Below, one piece after another: positions 12,031-24,104 of a stretch of 64,000 bases of DNA. Position 1 is the stretch's first letter. Each line of letters starts with the position of its first letter. Below the pieces are notes generated by a model, which saw nothing but the letters and a program-made list of their open reading frames with translations, was not told the origin of the DNA and did not search any database. Made by a program: the position numbers and the translations under genes. Location: NCBI RefSeq assembly GCF_039555335.1, contig NC_092642.1, positions 17,079,208 through 17,143,207 of the forward strand. Reading direction: 5' to 3'. This DNA comes from Amphiura filiformis. Taxonomy: Eukaryota; Echinodermata; Ophiuroidea; Amphilepidida; Amphiuridae.

Positions 12031-12762
12031 AAGATTTCACACCACCGTTATATCGTTGTGCGCCCTTAATTTCACTTCTTAGAAAAACCCATGCATTCTC
12101 AATTTAAGCATTAAAATGAGCAGAAATTTGCATAATTTTAGCCAAATTTGGATTGGTCATGATTAGTAATATTATATCCTGCAAGTGTACCACAGATGGG
12201 CGAGATCAAATAACTTTTAATGATTTTAAGCAGCCTTTTCTTTACAGAAACACTAGCATGGTTTTGCCTGTAAAATAGGCAATTCCCAGACATCGTAGAC
12301 TTCGAGGGCCAGTCGTAAAAAATAATGACGGTCAACCTATATTTTTTCCCAGCCAGAGGGATCAGGCAAGGGCTGATTTCAACCATGATAGCTGTCGCTT
12401 AAAACTGAGTCGCTCCTGTGAAGAAAAAATGACGCTTTCTTAAGGCATATTTAGCACATATCTCTATGGGACTCTGATTTGGTGGTGTGAGATCACAAGA
12501 TTCAAATGTGTTGAAGTATTTTGCTGTGTTTACTTCGAACATCCATATTATTCTTGAATTGTTTTCAAATGCACTCCAATTGTGAGACCAAAAAAGGACA
12601 GTAGGGCCACCCATGCCTGCCTGGGTGGTCTAAAACTTCTATATCAGGTGCATTTTGCTTGGTTTTATTTTTGCATATTTGGTGGTTTGATAGAGGCCCG
12701 TCATCACTCCGTGAAAATGTTTGCAATCACAAAAATATATGTATACAAAAATGTTGGCTTAT

Positions 12763-12904
12763 GCTGGTTTCATACTACCCTGCCGCTTGCCGCTGAGTGG
12801 CGCACGCGCATTGCAGACAAAACGGACACAATAAATGCTTGTCATTGGTTGAAACGCCCTGCCGCTTCCCGCAGCGGCAAGCGGTAGGAAAGTATGCTGG
12901 AGGC
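12763..12904. mobile_element. Short MITE with GC-rich inverted repeats
   Basis: GCTGGTTTCATACTACCCTG ..CCGCTTGCCGCT is answered by AGCGGCAAGCGGTAGGAAAG ..TATGCTGGAGGC. About 142 bp overall with arms of ~32 bp. No target duplication could be fixed. Its base composition stands out from the AT-rich surroundings. Confidence 0.6.
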
Positions 12905-13261
12905 TTTATACTTAGTTATATGTGTATGAGAAGAAGAATAAACAAGCACACAAAGTTTGATTTATTTGATTATTTTCTTTATTTAATGCTTAGTTCTTAC
13001 TAAGGCAGCTTTAAATGTCAAAAAATATGTTTCAAGCATTCTATTATTTAATACACGTTGTCTATAGTTTAACCGGCAAACAACAAACTAACATACCCTC
13101 TTCTAGTACTGAGCTGTATATGTTTATGTACAGTATCATGCATTACCATATTATTTACAATTTTACATTACATGTATTACACATGTGGAAATCTATTTAT
13201 TTACAATTATGCCAGATCAAAACAATTAAATTAGTATTCACCATCATTCAATGTAACAAAA

Positions 13262-13443
13262 TGGGCTATACCAGTTGAAATCCATACACCCCATAAAAGA
13301 CATGACTTTAATCTCCCACACAGAGAGTGTGACTTTGAAATTGGGTTAGCTTACGGTGACCCCATTTGAAATATTCACCCCCTGTGTGGAAGAATAAGGT
13401 AATGTCTTCCATATAGGGGGTGTGTATTTCAACTAGAATAGCC
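13262..13443. mobile_element. MITE of the GGGCTATTCCA family, copy C
   Basis: Starts TGGGCTATACCAGTTGAAAT and ends GTATTTCAACTAGAATAGCC, the inverse of the start. Two internal hairpins are built on CCCCTGTGTGGAAGA / TCTTCCATATAGGGGG. Confidence 0.7.
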
Positions 13444-13645
13444 AAAATGTAAATTATGTGACACACGAGGCTGTTCCAAAAAGAACTTATAGAGAACTTT
13501 AGAACTTCTACCACTGCAGGACTCACAGCGCACATACACGAATCACATGGGAATCATACAAGATTTATTTTGGAAATCAATGAGATAATACAAGAGAAAA
13601 CATAGGGATATTCAATTAAAAATCAAATATACTTCATGCTTGTCT

Positions 13646-14308
13646 TTAAGGGCTGGGGTATGAACGTTTGGACAGTATTTATTTTGGGACATTAGATCAC
13701 ATCAGACATATCGAATTGCATTCTGAATACGAAGAATGTCATTCTGATATCAAATAATTTTGTTTTTTGAAATTGCAAATTAATACACATTTTATGGCAA
13801 ATCATTAAAATTGATATTTTTGATATTTAACAGTACTTCACGCAACCTTTATAAATCTGACGATTTATACTTAGCGTGTATGTAGGTGGGATGAAATGCG
13901 ACGATCAATTGAAAATTTTGACCTTTCATATTGAAGATATGGATTTTTTCCTAAAACACCCAACAAAAATTAGGTCTTTTGGGAAAAAATCTATATCTTC
14001 AATATGAAAGGTCAAATTTTTCAATTGACCGTCGGCTTTTCCTCCCTGCTACATACACTTTAAGAATATATCATTAGATTTATATAATTTACTTCGAGGA
14101 CTGTTATATATCAAAATTTGAAAAAATATCAAATTTTTATAATTTGTCATAAAATTTGTATTATATTGTGATTTTCAAAAATGAAAATTATTTGATATCA
14201 GAAAGACATGCTTCAGTATTCAGAATGCAATCGATAGGTCTGAGGTGCTCTCATGTCCCTCAAAAAATACTGTCGAAACGCAATAAACGCTCATTTTAGA
14301 TCCCTTAA
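13646..14308. mobile_element. TTAA-flanked foldback element, copy 1
   Basis: Runs from TTAAGGGCTGGGGTATGAAC to GCTCATTTTAGATCCCTTAA, 663 bp including both TTAA. Most of its length is an imperfect inverted repeat around CACCCAACAAAAATTAGG; inner arms contain GACCTTTCATATTGAAGATA and its inverse. Another full-length copy in the opposite orientation is at 41527-42192 and a 3'-truncated one at 31339-31886. TTAA flanks recall piggyBac-type insertion, but the GGG..CCC termini are not the usual CCY..RGG. No coding capacity. Confidence 0.75.
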
Positions 14309-14886
14309 AGTTATAATCCAGATATTTGGTTTCTCTTTTATAGCTCACAACCCATTTTATCACCTCATCAAGGTGTTATGAAGAAATAGTACAATTAAAC
14401 CGGCAAATATGCCTGACAGGGTTAGAATTGTACTAAAATTGATTCTCGCTAAGATTCTTGTAATCTGTGCGAATCAAAGATGATTCTCGTAAAAAAAAAA
14501 TCTAAACAAAACCAAATATTCAGGACTATCAAATTTAGCATTGCGATGATATTCTAGCTCTGTGCAGCAAACCGTAAGCTCTTTCCTACATACAACATGC
14601 ATGCATGTTTGCATTGTCTATTTACTGTACAATCAATTCCATTTTAGACATTTTCTATAGTTTTATATCTTTTTTATGTACAACTTTTATGTTCAACAAA
14701 ATAATTTTCATTTTTAGTACATTGCATATCTTGGATGGAATATTTCTTTCAATAAACATGTTTCTTTCAATAAACAATCAATAAAATAAAATTGATTCAC
14801 AAATTCCTGCTCCACAAATCAATCCATTGCAATACATTTGTGGCCCTATATCAATTGATGATACAATTTCCTTCTAGAAACACCTG

Positions 14887-14900
14887 GTTGCTAAGGCAAC
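14887..14900. promoter_or_regulatory. RFX X-box-like site
   Basis: GTTGCTAAGGCAAC matches the RFX consensus GTNRCC-NN-RGYAAC at all but one position (C6 is T). Confidence 0.4.
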
Positions 14901-15030
14901 ATACCAAGCTGGTGTGTAGTGAAATCAATCCTAAACAATTTCTCTGCATAGTTTACCAGGAATACAGAGCCTGTTGAATAACACACTTAATTAACACTGA
15001 CCCTGCACCACCATACACACAAGCCTGGCA

Positions 15031-15044
15031 GTTACCATGGCAAC
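15031..15044. promoter_or_regulatory. RFX X-box, perfect consensus
   Basis: GTTACCATGGCAAC fits GTNRCC-NN-RGYAAC at every position, 130 bp from the site at 14887. RFX factors drive ciliary genes; the nearest ciliary gene is SAXO, whose stop codon is 2.8 kb away, so this would act as a downstream enhancer or serve an unseen transcript. Confidence 0.5.
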
Positions 15045-17803
15045 CGGAAACCTTATATCGGTCTAAAAGACTTTGCTGTTAATTAAATAGCTTCATTATA
15101 TTCCTTATAATGTTAATTACCTATGATGCTCATGTACCTTGGTATTAATTGTGTCGCCAAATCATGATATACTACATGTATTATTTTGAATGAAAGTGTA
15201 CAAATTGTCACTTTCTGAATTATGAACTCATTTTGTTATTTTCAATTTAGTCAAAATATATCACTTATTTAAGTTTGAAACTTGTTCATTTTAAAAGCTC
15301 TAACCCCAATACATGTACAAAGAATTTGACTTATACCCCTCTCATTACTTTGACAATTTGACTAAGAAACTTTACAAATAAAAATAAGAAATAAGAAATT
15401 GGCATAAATTTGACCAGCGCTATCTGAACATCATCACTCAATATTTGTATGGTGTGATATCCTAACAATTAAATCAATATGCAATTACCAGGTATTAAGA
15501 CAGAGATCAATAGCCTCCTTCTATACCAATGCAACTGCCATTAAAGTAATTGATTGATTGACTAAAGATGTCAAAATAACCAGATGCCATTTAACCAAAG
15601 CTATCAACAGGTACAAAAATACTATAGTCTATAATTTCAGCAACTTAATTGTTCATATTATTACATTTTTTAAAGGCATAAACTGATTTACTATTCACAT
15701 ACTTGGATTACTTGTTGTAATGTTAATTAAAATGTCATAAAACCTAACATTATTTTAAAGCCATATTGTAACATTTCCATAAAATAGATTTGTATTCTTT
15801 TCTACAAAATATTGGTTTTTACTGTCAGATAAAGTTGCCTTTTCAATTCTGAGCTGAAGAAAAAAAATCACAATTTAATTCCAGTGCTGATGTTGCCTAT
15901 ATGCGTGTACTGTCGATTGTGACTGAGTTCATCCTATATATCATATTGATGTGTTATGACCATTCCACACGCCATGTACTAACAGTGTCATCAACGTAGG
16001 CATTCGACTAATTTCAATTGTATGGATTAACCAATGGGACACATCTTTATTTATTAAGGGCATGACTTTTGCATGGTATGTTAGTTCATTAATGTGTAAT
16101 TAAAATCATGTAAACATCAGAATTATGACAGAACTTGAGGAAATCTTCCTCAGCAAATGTTACAATATGGCTTTAACACTGCGTACCTCTTTCTTTAGTC
16201 ATTTGACAATACAAATGCATTGTAAATTAATAAGCAAAAAGGAAAGCGATTGCCAATTGGTACACATTGCACCAGCATTGTAAGAACAACTCTAAGATTG
16301 CTTGCTTGACTGATTATGAATCCATCCACATTAGAGCCTTCAATCATGCATGGTGCATGTATAACTGAACATGCTCGAAATAAAAAACAAAAGAAACAAA
16401 TTAAGATATTAATTAAAAGACCAAACTTTCAACAGTGTTAATTACAATTAGACAGTGACTCATGTTTCCAAAATTAGCACAACTAAAACCGCCATAAAAA
16501 TATTTCAGTTTTTTTTTTATCCACTCTCTCATATCAAAAACTGTATTTTACACACACCTCGACCATCTCCAAAATTGCTTAATTTGTCATCAACTGTTTT
16601 TGCTCTATGCTACATTGTATATATTTCAGTATACAAAATAGATTCTATGATACAAAAGTTGTTGGTATGGAGAAGGGTGACATTATGATTTCAACAGATA
16701 TTCTGGGTGTGGGGAAGGGGGTAATATGAGCAAAATAGTTACCAAAATACCAACATGTCAGCTGCTCTTGGGATGAGGGTATTGAAAGGGAAGAGAAAGG
16801 TGGAATTCAATTAGAGAATCAAAGGAAATTGTTTTTCAATCGCCTTATATAGCTATATAACATGGGTGATGATGTCATTATTTTATTACGGTAAGTATTT
16901 TATTATACTGATATTGCCAAGTTATGTAGAGACTATAGATAAATTAAACATGGCAAAATAAAGCTGATTTTGCTAAAATTATGTAAAATCAGCTGTTTTG
17001 GGGCAAAAAATTATTAATTTTGGCTGAAAAAGTTTAAAAACAATATGTTTGCAAAAAATCTTCAGATTTTTTTTCAGATTTGTCAAGATTTTGATGAAAT
17101 TTTAGCCTCCAGAAAAAGAAAAATGCCAGACCAACCGACCCTATATTTGAAAGGTCTGTCTGCCCGTAGACAGGTATTTTTTCGTCGCCAAATAGAGATT
17201 AATTTACCTGGACTTTAAATCAATCAGTCCAGCTGTCAGACTCTCATGATCCCTGATTAGGTTGAGTGATGCGCTGGTGCGCAAGGTGTAGCCTTGTAAT
17301 TATACAGCACAGCCATGAACTAAAGAAATTGTTTAGAATACATTCCAATATATCAAAGAAATTGAATGCATTAAAACATAACTTTTGAGCACTTTAAGGG
17401 CATTGAGTTTTCATAATGCAATGCTTGCACTGAATTTTGATAATTGAACAGAAACATGGAAAACATGAATTTTACGGAGCAGAATTGCAGGGACTATTTC
17501 CCTACAATATGACTATCCCCTTTTTCTACATGCCCCCTTTGGGCTAATTCAGCATATCTAACTTGATTGTTTTTATGTCAACCAAGAAAATGCCATTTAC
17601 AAGCCTTGTGATGATGTTACACTTGACTTTGAGTATTTGAATACAGCTGTGGCTCCTGAGTGCATGGTCTGCTTGAATCGGCTCTTATTGGCTGATTGAT
17701 TTTAGCAGGTCCCATTGCACACATCTTTTTCACTGTAGTGAGCATCCATGAGTGCTGAGAGTGAGTTTATGGATACAATTTTACCAACGTCTCTGGTGCT
17801 CTT

Positions 17804-20800
17804 TCAAGCTAGAGTGGCTTGTTCCATTGAGAGTTGCTGTGTGGGTGTTCTCTGCATACTTCCGCTACCGGTACGCATCCCTATTGCACTGGCTGCTCTA
17901 CTAGAACCGGCACTCCGTCTCTGCGCTTCTCTCATAGCCCAGATTTCATGTCCACGTTGGTCTAACATTGTGAATTCATAACCAGCATTTGATAAATTAA
18001 TAGCGGGACATAAGGCGTTCTCTTTAGGAATGTATTCTGTCTTATACATGGTGCGATCATCAAATGGTTCCGAGCTAAGATTAGCTGTACGATCAGGGCC
18101 CAGGCTACGTACTGGGGGCGCTTGTTTCGGGATATAGTGAGACCTATAGTTCGTCGTTCCCTCAAATGGTAAGTCTGGCCTCTGGTAAGGCTTCTGTGTT
18201 GGGTCACCGCGTCTCTCGGGCACACTGCTCCACTGCCTGAAATCTTGACTGTAATGTGTGCGGTCGTCAAAAGGCGCTTCTGTCATGCGACCAGTCGTTT
18301 TTGGCCTCTTGTGGCTTGGTGGTCTGATCTGATGAGGTGGGTATGCGATTTTTGATGTTGTTGCTAAGTCCATCTCACCAGCTGGTTTTGACCATGATTC
18401 TGGTACGTGGGGTTGGGGGCGCTGCCCTTCCCATGGTCTGTAATCAGTTTTAAAAGTAGTGTTGTCATCAAACGGCGTATCAGAATGGAGTGCATCAACT
18501 GGAGGCTTGAAGCTGTCCGATCGTGGTGCGTTTGTACCGGTAAAGTCACGTCTGAACGTTGTCATGCTGTCAAATGGATGCTTGTTTCTTTTGTAGGCCT
18601 CCTTTGGCGGCACATAGCGAGCCTGTGCCTGATGGGGAATATAGTCCAAGCGATGACTTGTTTTATCATCTAGTGGGTCTTGGGATTGATATGCAGAGTT
18701 TGATGGTTTCATGTTTGGTCGCATTTCAGCTCTCTTAGGGGCATAGTCCCGAGTGAAAGTAGAAACTCCATCAAAGGCTGCATTTGGAGGTATGTAGGCA
18801 TTCTGCGGTTTCGGGGCGTCTCTTGGTGCAAGGTCCCATTTGCGGTAGTCATCTGGAGAAAGGAAAAAAACAATGTAGATTTTATATTTATCAGGTGTCT
18901 TAATTTGCATTTTAAATTAACAGAAAGGAAAATACATTCAAACTTTGAACAGAGGAGCAAGTCTATGGATACATTTGAGAGAAAAACAAAAAGAGTCATT
19001 TAATTGGGCGAAGACGACTAGGTGAAGTTCATCTGTTTTTAGAAGGCTTCAAAATGGAAATTTCTAAGCCTTTAGAGTATAACTCTTTAACTCATGAATA
19101 ATTCTTCACAGTGGCATAGATTTCTTTGTAGAGATAATCTAGTCCCTTGGTACAAATATGCATGAAACAAGCTAAAAAGCCATTGCCATTTTAAAGTTAA
19201 AATGGTCAAATATGATGTAAATTTGAACAAATTCACATGAAGTGCATGACAATTTGCAATTTTTAAGGTTTAGCATTCCTAGGGGGCAAAAACCTGGTCT
19301 TTAAAAAATCCTTGTTAAATAAGACAGAGGATTCACAAAGGGCTGATCTATCTTTTTTGTCAAGATTTTACCTATTAATATTTTTTGTCAAGATTTTACC
19401 TATTAATATTTTTTGTCAAGATTTTACCTATTAATATTTTTTGTCAAGATTTTACCTATTAATATTTTCCAAGAAGGAAGTCTCCTCCCTCACTCTAGTT
19501 ATCACTGGAAGACACCATTGCCTCCAGAGTTTGAAAATAAATCAAATTTTGAAACATGCTTTTGCAATCTTGCTATGTGTGTCTGGACTCCAGATCTCAT
19601 CAGGCAACTGACCACTGGACTAGTTGTGTGATAGATGGCATAAGAGAGTATGAGTGGAATGCACCAAAAGAGTCATCTGTGAGAGTCATGCATCAAAGAA
19701 GTCATCTGGGACCGAGATTAAAAGCAACCATCACTAAACAAGACAGGAGGACTCAGTTTGAACTTTTATCTCATGTATGGGACTAAGCCATCAAGACGAT
19801 ACATAGTTATCTATCATGTAACCCATCCAGCAGGTCAGATGCCTGATGAATTCTGGAGGTTCCAGATGCAATGGGCTATTCCAGTTGAAGTAAACACTAC
19901 CCCTGTGGAAGATTTTGGAAATACCTTCCACAGGTGGAGCAAGTTTTTAAAATGTAATTGGTCAGGGTAAATCATTTTGAAACCAATACTCCCCTGTATT
20001 ATAGCTTTACCTAGATATCTTTCACAACTGGAGTGAGTATTTCAAATGGAAGTTACCCAAAATGTGTCTGTTCTATTCAAAACTTATACTCCCTCTGTGG
20101 AAGACTTTAGCTAAATCTTCCAAAGGGGTAGTGTGGATTTTAAATTGAATAGCCAAATATAGGGAAGCTTCCAAACTTGATTTCCAAATTCTATTTTCAA
20201 CTACTGGATGTCTAAGAACATTCTCTCATTTGTAAGCCATTAGTCTTACCTGTGTATGTTGGGTGTCCCCTGAATTCACCAGTTGGTACATGGTTTGTGT
20301 GTGTACCCCTAAAACTCTTGGGCATATCAGCTTTTCTTGCAGGATAGTCTTTGGTGTATGAGGTCAAGAGGTCAAAATCACCATCAGGTTTTCTGTAACC
20401 ATCAGGAACATGGGGAGCAGGGCGTTGTGCATCGTGAGGGATGTAATCAAGTCTGTGGGGAAACAAGAAAGAAAATTATTAGTTATTCATTGTTTTTGGT
20501 AGGCTATGTGATGTGGTATATTTAGAAAGTTGCACCAATGAAGTTTGGTTTTGCATTCAGTTCTCCTCAAGAATTACTTTTCAATTTTGGACAAGTCAAG
20601 TCACCTCCTTTGTCTATTTGCAAGTTAAAAGTAACAATCCTTTTCTTTTGTTATGTTTGTAAAATCAGCTTCCTCTTGCATCACAAAATTGATTGCCAAT
20701 GTGTTTGTTTGTTCTGATTCACGATGCGTAACTCTATTTACTGCTTAACTACCGGTACTTGATATTCTATGAGCAAAAAGGATTAGTTTATCTTTCTGGG

Positions 20801-23445
20801 TTTTTTTTTCTGTTCCTCTTTTTTGCATTCATAATCCATATACTAAAAATGTTAAAAGGCAATGGTTGATAAAGATAAAGTGGTAAGATTTTATAATAAT
20901 TTAATCAATATTCAAACAAACAAACAAAATATTATATGCCTAGTTTTCTTTTTTTGGGGTGGGGGGTTGGGTTGGGGGCACTCAGATATCAATTGGTGTG
21001 CACTCATGTAACCAAACTGATTTTCAAGAAAAAGGGGTGTTTTTGTCAAGCCAGTTGAACATGTAAACCTGTTTCAGGGGTCATAATTTAATTCAAACTT
21101 GCACAGAGGGTCAAATTTGGTGTAATTACACTACTGCATCCAAGTCCATGTGTCGTCACCAAAACTTTAGGGAGTATTTTAAAAACAGTTGGTCAATGGT
21201 GTGTACACTATATGGTTAAGTGGGCTGATCCTTACCTCTGTGTGGTAGCATCAGACATAGGTTCTCCTCCTTGCAGCATCTGTTGATTGGGTTTAAAGCT
21301 CTCCCTCATCCCAGCTCCTGGATAGGACTTGTACTTATTAGCATACTCTGTTAACATACATGGTCCGTGGTTCTTGAGTATGGTAGATTTGGCTCTGTGT
21401 GGGCATCGATGGCGCCTGCAGAAATGTAAAAGAGAAAATGATATAAATTGGACATTAAAAAAGCAAGTGGTTTTCTTTTACAAGTTAATTGAACAATACA
21501 GTTGTGATAATCTCTGGCTATTCCTGCTCCATATCATGGTGAAGTCAATTCTCGCTATTCGCAATAAGGGCGCCGCCAGCGGTTTGCGATGTAATCGTGA
21601 TGTATCATGGGAAAATTGTGATGTATCATGGGAAAAGGTCGACATCCAAGTCCACGCAATAATACTGAATATTACCATGCTATTACATAGGAACACATGA
21701 CAATATTTTTTAGTTTGTCAATATAACGGTATTACACGCAAATCGATAGAAAAAAAATTAATTGTGCACATTTCAAATCACATTATTAAGTATTATTGAG
21801 TATCGATTCGCGTGTAACACCTTTATTTTGAAAAACTAACAAAATATTGTCACGTGTTCCTATGTAATAGCATGTAAATTTGTTGATGTGAATCAATGGT
21901 AATTTTAATTTTTTGTTTAATTCAGCATTTTGCTGTGAAATGATACAAATAAATGGGTAAACAACTTGTTCCTTCTTTATAGAGTCATTATAACATTGTT
22001 TTCTCTAAACATTAGGTCTTTTGGTTTATGGGAAAAAACCCTGGGTCTTTGGGTTAACTGTGAGCATTTAGACTTGGCATTCAGCAAGTATGTTAATGTA
22101 TGGTATAACATTATCTTTGCATAAAAAACAACATTTCCTGTACAACTGTAGATGCTCCAAAAACCATATGCGAGATGTTTTTTTTTAAACTTGTGTGTCA
22201 AGTAAAATTGCTTCAAATCTAAATTATATAGTGTGATTTTTAATAACAGCTATTGATTTCAAACTATGAGAAAATATCTCAATTTTTCTTATGAATTTTA
22301 TACATGAATATGTATTTTTTTCTGGATTTTTCAAATTAAAAGTGCATAAGAATAGCTCTGAAAACAAAATGTGCATGTGTGCCATATGAAAAACAGTTTT
22401 TATTTAGCCGTATATCCCTGGCTTCTTTCACACAAAAACACAGGCAATGCGAGCTAGTCGTTTGTTTTGTATTTTTTGTCTATCGCTTATTACAAATCAA
22501 TAGAATAGGATAGCATACTGTTTCCTGAGCAACGGGCTCCATAAATAGGTGTACTGATCACCTGTTTACGTGTACGTCATGGATACACCATTATTGTATA
22601 TTATTTAGATGTACTTTCGCTAAATGTTACAGGGAAATTCATAAAAGGTTAATGTATTTTTTCTGTTAATCATGTGCATCTGAAAAATATATGATTTTTA
22701 AAACATTTTCTGCTACGTCACCTGCAACAAATTTTTATGTTGCTCACAAAAAAGGGGCAACAATCTGTCTGGGCAATCTATAAGTCATATATTCACCAAT
22801 CCAGCATTTAAATTTAAAGCATGAATTAGCTGATGTGCAAAAATGCAAGTAATGAAACTAAAATATATTTTACTGATGAATACTCTATATTTGGCAATTG
22901 ACTTCTTTATCTAGCGATTCATGTTTCCAACAGTTTACAGTTCTAACCCTTTAGGCCTAGAAATTTGTGACAATCTGAGAATCTATTCTCACAATTCTGT
23001 GATCTATTCTCTATTCTGAGCCTAAACACTAAGAAAATGGGAGAAAATCTAAAGATTGTCGTAAAATGCTGTTGCCAGATTGTAATTGAATTCTTGCAAA
23101 GTGAACAAAATACTACCTGGCTTTTAAACCACCAAACACATCATCCTGCACATCATTCTTATAAAGTCGATCTTGCTTTCTATGCAACATTTGGAAAGAT
23201 CCTAAAACTAGTCCAAAATCAGGATAAATTTTCCTCTTAAGAGTCAAGACCATTATTCCTAACAACAGATTCCATTTCCCCCATCAGGAAATTTCCTCTT
23301 AATTTTCATCTGAAGAAAATTATACATAAATACCACAGCCTTTAAAAATCAAATTCTGCAACATCTTAAGATTACATAAAATCATAGTTATTACATCAAC
23401 TTACCCACACTGACAAAGCTGACAAATGCACTCTTTGGGTGCCAT
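17804..23445 (-). CDS. SAXO: SAXO1/2-like stabilizer of axonemal microtubules (FAM154 family), complete, 490 aa
   Basis: Coding exons in transcript order: 23405-23445, 21236-21415, 20250-20452, 17804-18852. Each junction has GTAAG-type donors and AG acceptors with matching phases; total 1473 bp. The N-terminus MAPKECICQLCQCGRHRCPH carries the cysteine-rich motif diagnostic of SAXO proteins (CxCxLCxCGRHxCPH), which anchors them to centrioles and axonemes. After SFKPNQQ come about eleven Mn-type modules of the form PFDxxTxYxxDYxPxxA, e.g. APFDDRTHYSQDF, LPFEGTTNYRSHYIP and EPFDDRTMYKTEYIP, which bind and stabilise microtubules. The tail GYEFTMLDQRGHEIW matches the family C-terminus. Most modules lie in the single large last exon. 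Length is near that of human SAXO1. Whether it is the SAXO1 or SAXO2 orthologue cannot be decided here. Confidence 0.93.
19353..19468. repeat. 28-bp tandem repeat, four copies
   Basis: TTTTTTGTCAAGATTTTACC + TATTAATA repeats exactly at a 28-bp period (GTCAAG at 19359, 19387, 19415, 19443). It is in the SAXO intron between exons 3 and 4. Identity between units suggests recent expansion. Confidence 0.9.
19871..20154. mobile_element. MITE of the GGGCTATTCCA family, copy D
   Basis: Starts CAATGGGCTATTCCAGTTGA and ends TTTTAAATTGAATAGCC, inverse termini. Internal hairpins use CCCCTGTGGAAGATTTTGG / CCTTCCACAGGTGG and a second pair near 20090-20130. It lies in the SAXO intron 100 bp from exon 3. 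Confidence 0.75.
21676..21874. mobile_element. Foldback element, ~70-bp arms
   Basis: CATGCTATTACATAGGAACA and onward is answered by TGTTCCTATGTAATAGCATG (21855-21874). Arms extend inward through TGACAATATTTT, GGTATTACACGC and ATCGATA to a ~50-bp loop. Located in SAXO intron 1, so SAXO pre-mRNA would carry the hairpin. Confidence 0.75.
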
Positions 23446-23760
23446 AATATCGAGACACTAGTAAAATATATCCTAGTAATAGATTCCTGAACCGCTAATA
23501 TATCACTTTATAAATCCTGGTAATTTGTTAGAATAAAACTGTAACTCGGTGATGTATCAGTCTGCGTCTACTCCTGTTGGTAGTTAGCGATCACTGCACA
23601 AGACACAATTTTTCTTTCCACCTGTCTTTATGTAAGTTTGTTGACGTATCTATAGAATTCTGACTACCATGGTGATACCATTAGAGCGGCAAGTTTGTGC
23701 TGTAATGAGCCATTACTAAAAGCTTCCTTTGGTTACCATAGTTTTAAGCCAGTGGCATCA
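23446..23760 (-). promoter_or_regulatory. SAXO upstream region with forkhead and weak X-box motifs
   Basis: Upstream of the SAXO ATG on the minus strand. 23636-23645 reads GTCAACAAAC on the minus strand, a forkhead (FOXJ1-compatible) site. 23671-23686 reads ATCACCATGGTAGT, 11 of 14 to the RFX X-box; 23733-23746 has the half-site GTTACC. FOXJ1 and RFX are the known regulators of motile-cilia genes. No TATA box seen. Motif matches this short can occur by chance. Confidence 0.35.
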
Positions 23761-23879
23761 TGATCAATTAGCAACAGAGTTACTAAAGTGATATTATTAA
23801 TTTCCGGTATAATCGATATTAATTTGGTAAAATTTGGAAGCTTTTGTAAATTCTGGTGTATAAAATAAAGAAGAAAAAA

Positions 23880-24104
23880 CACCCCAAAGAGCTGCAGGCT
23901 ATACATGATGTCCATTTTGAATTTCAAATGGGGTTACCTGAATGGGCAAAGTTCACAGGGGCCTCTAATTTATGTTGAATATCTTTAAAAACACCCCAAA
24001 GAGCTGCAGGCTATACATGATGTCCATTTTGAATTTCAAATGGGGTTACCTGAATGGGCAAAGTTCACAGGGGCCTCTAATTTATGTTGAATATCTTTAA
24101 AAAC
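23880..24104. repeat. 112-bp exact tandem duplication
   Basis: CACCCCAAAGAGCTGCAGGC and the following bases recur with a 112-bp period (23880 and 23992), apparently without substitutions: a very recent local duplication, 0.4-0.65 kb upstream of the SAXO start. Confidence 0.9.

Larger units (their letters stand above)
14309..17803. other. Intergenic AT-rich stretch with two RFX X-box motifs; no gene seen
   Basis: No exon-like open frame with splice sites was found. 14887-14900 and 15031-15044 carry X-box motifs (listed separately). 16950-17210 is a degenerate repeat related to 33980-34300 (shared CAGA..GACCCTA.ATTTG...TCGTC..GCCAAA pattern). The right end should include the SAXO 3' untranslated region (minus strand). 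Confidence 0.5.

Noticed and set aside
17748-18673. Plus-strand open frames overlapping SAXO
   Set aside because: Antisense shadows of the large SAXO exon.
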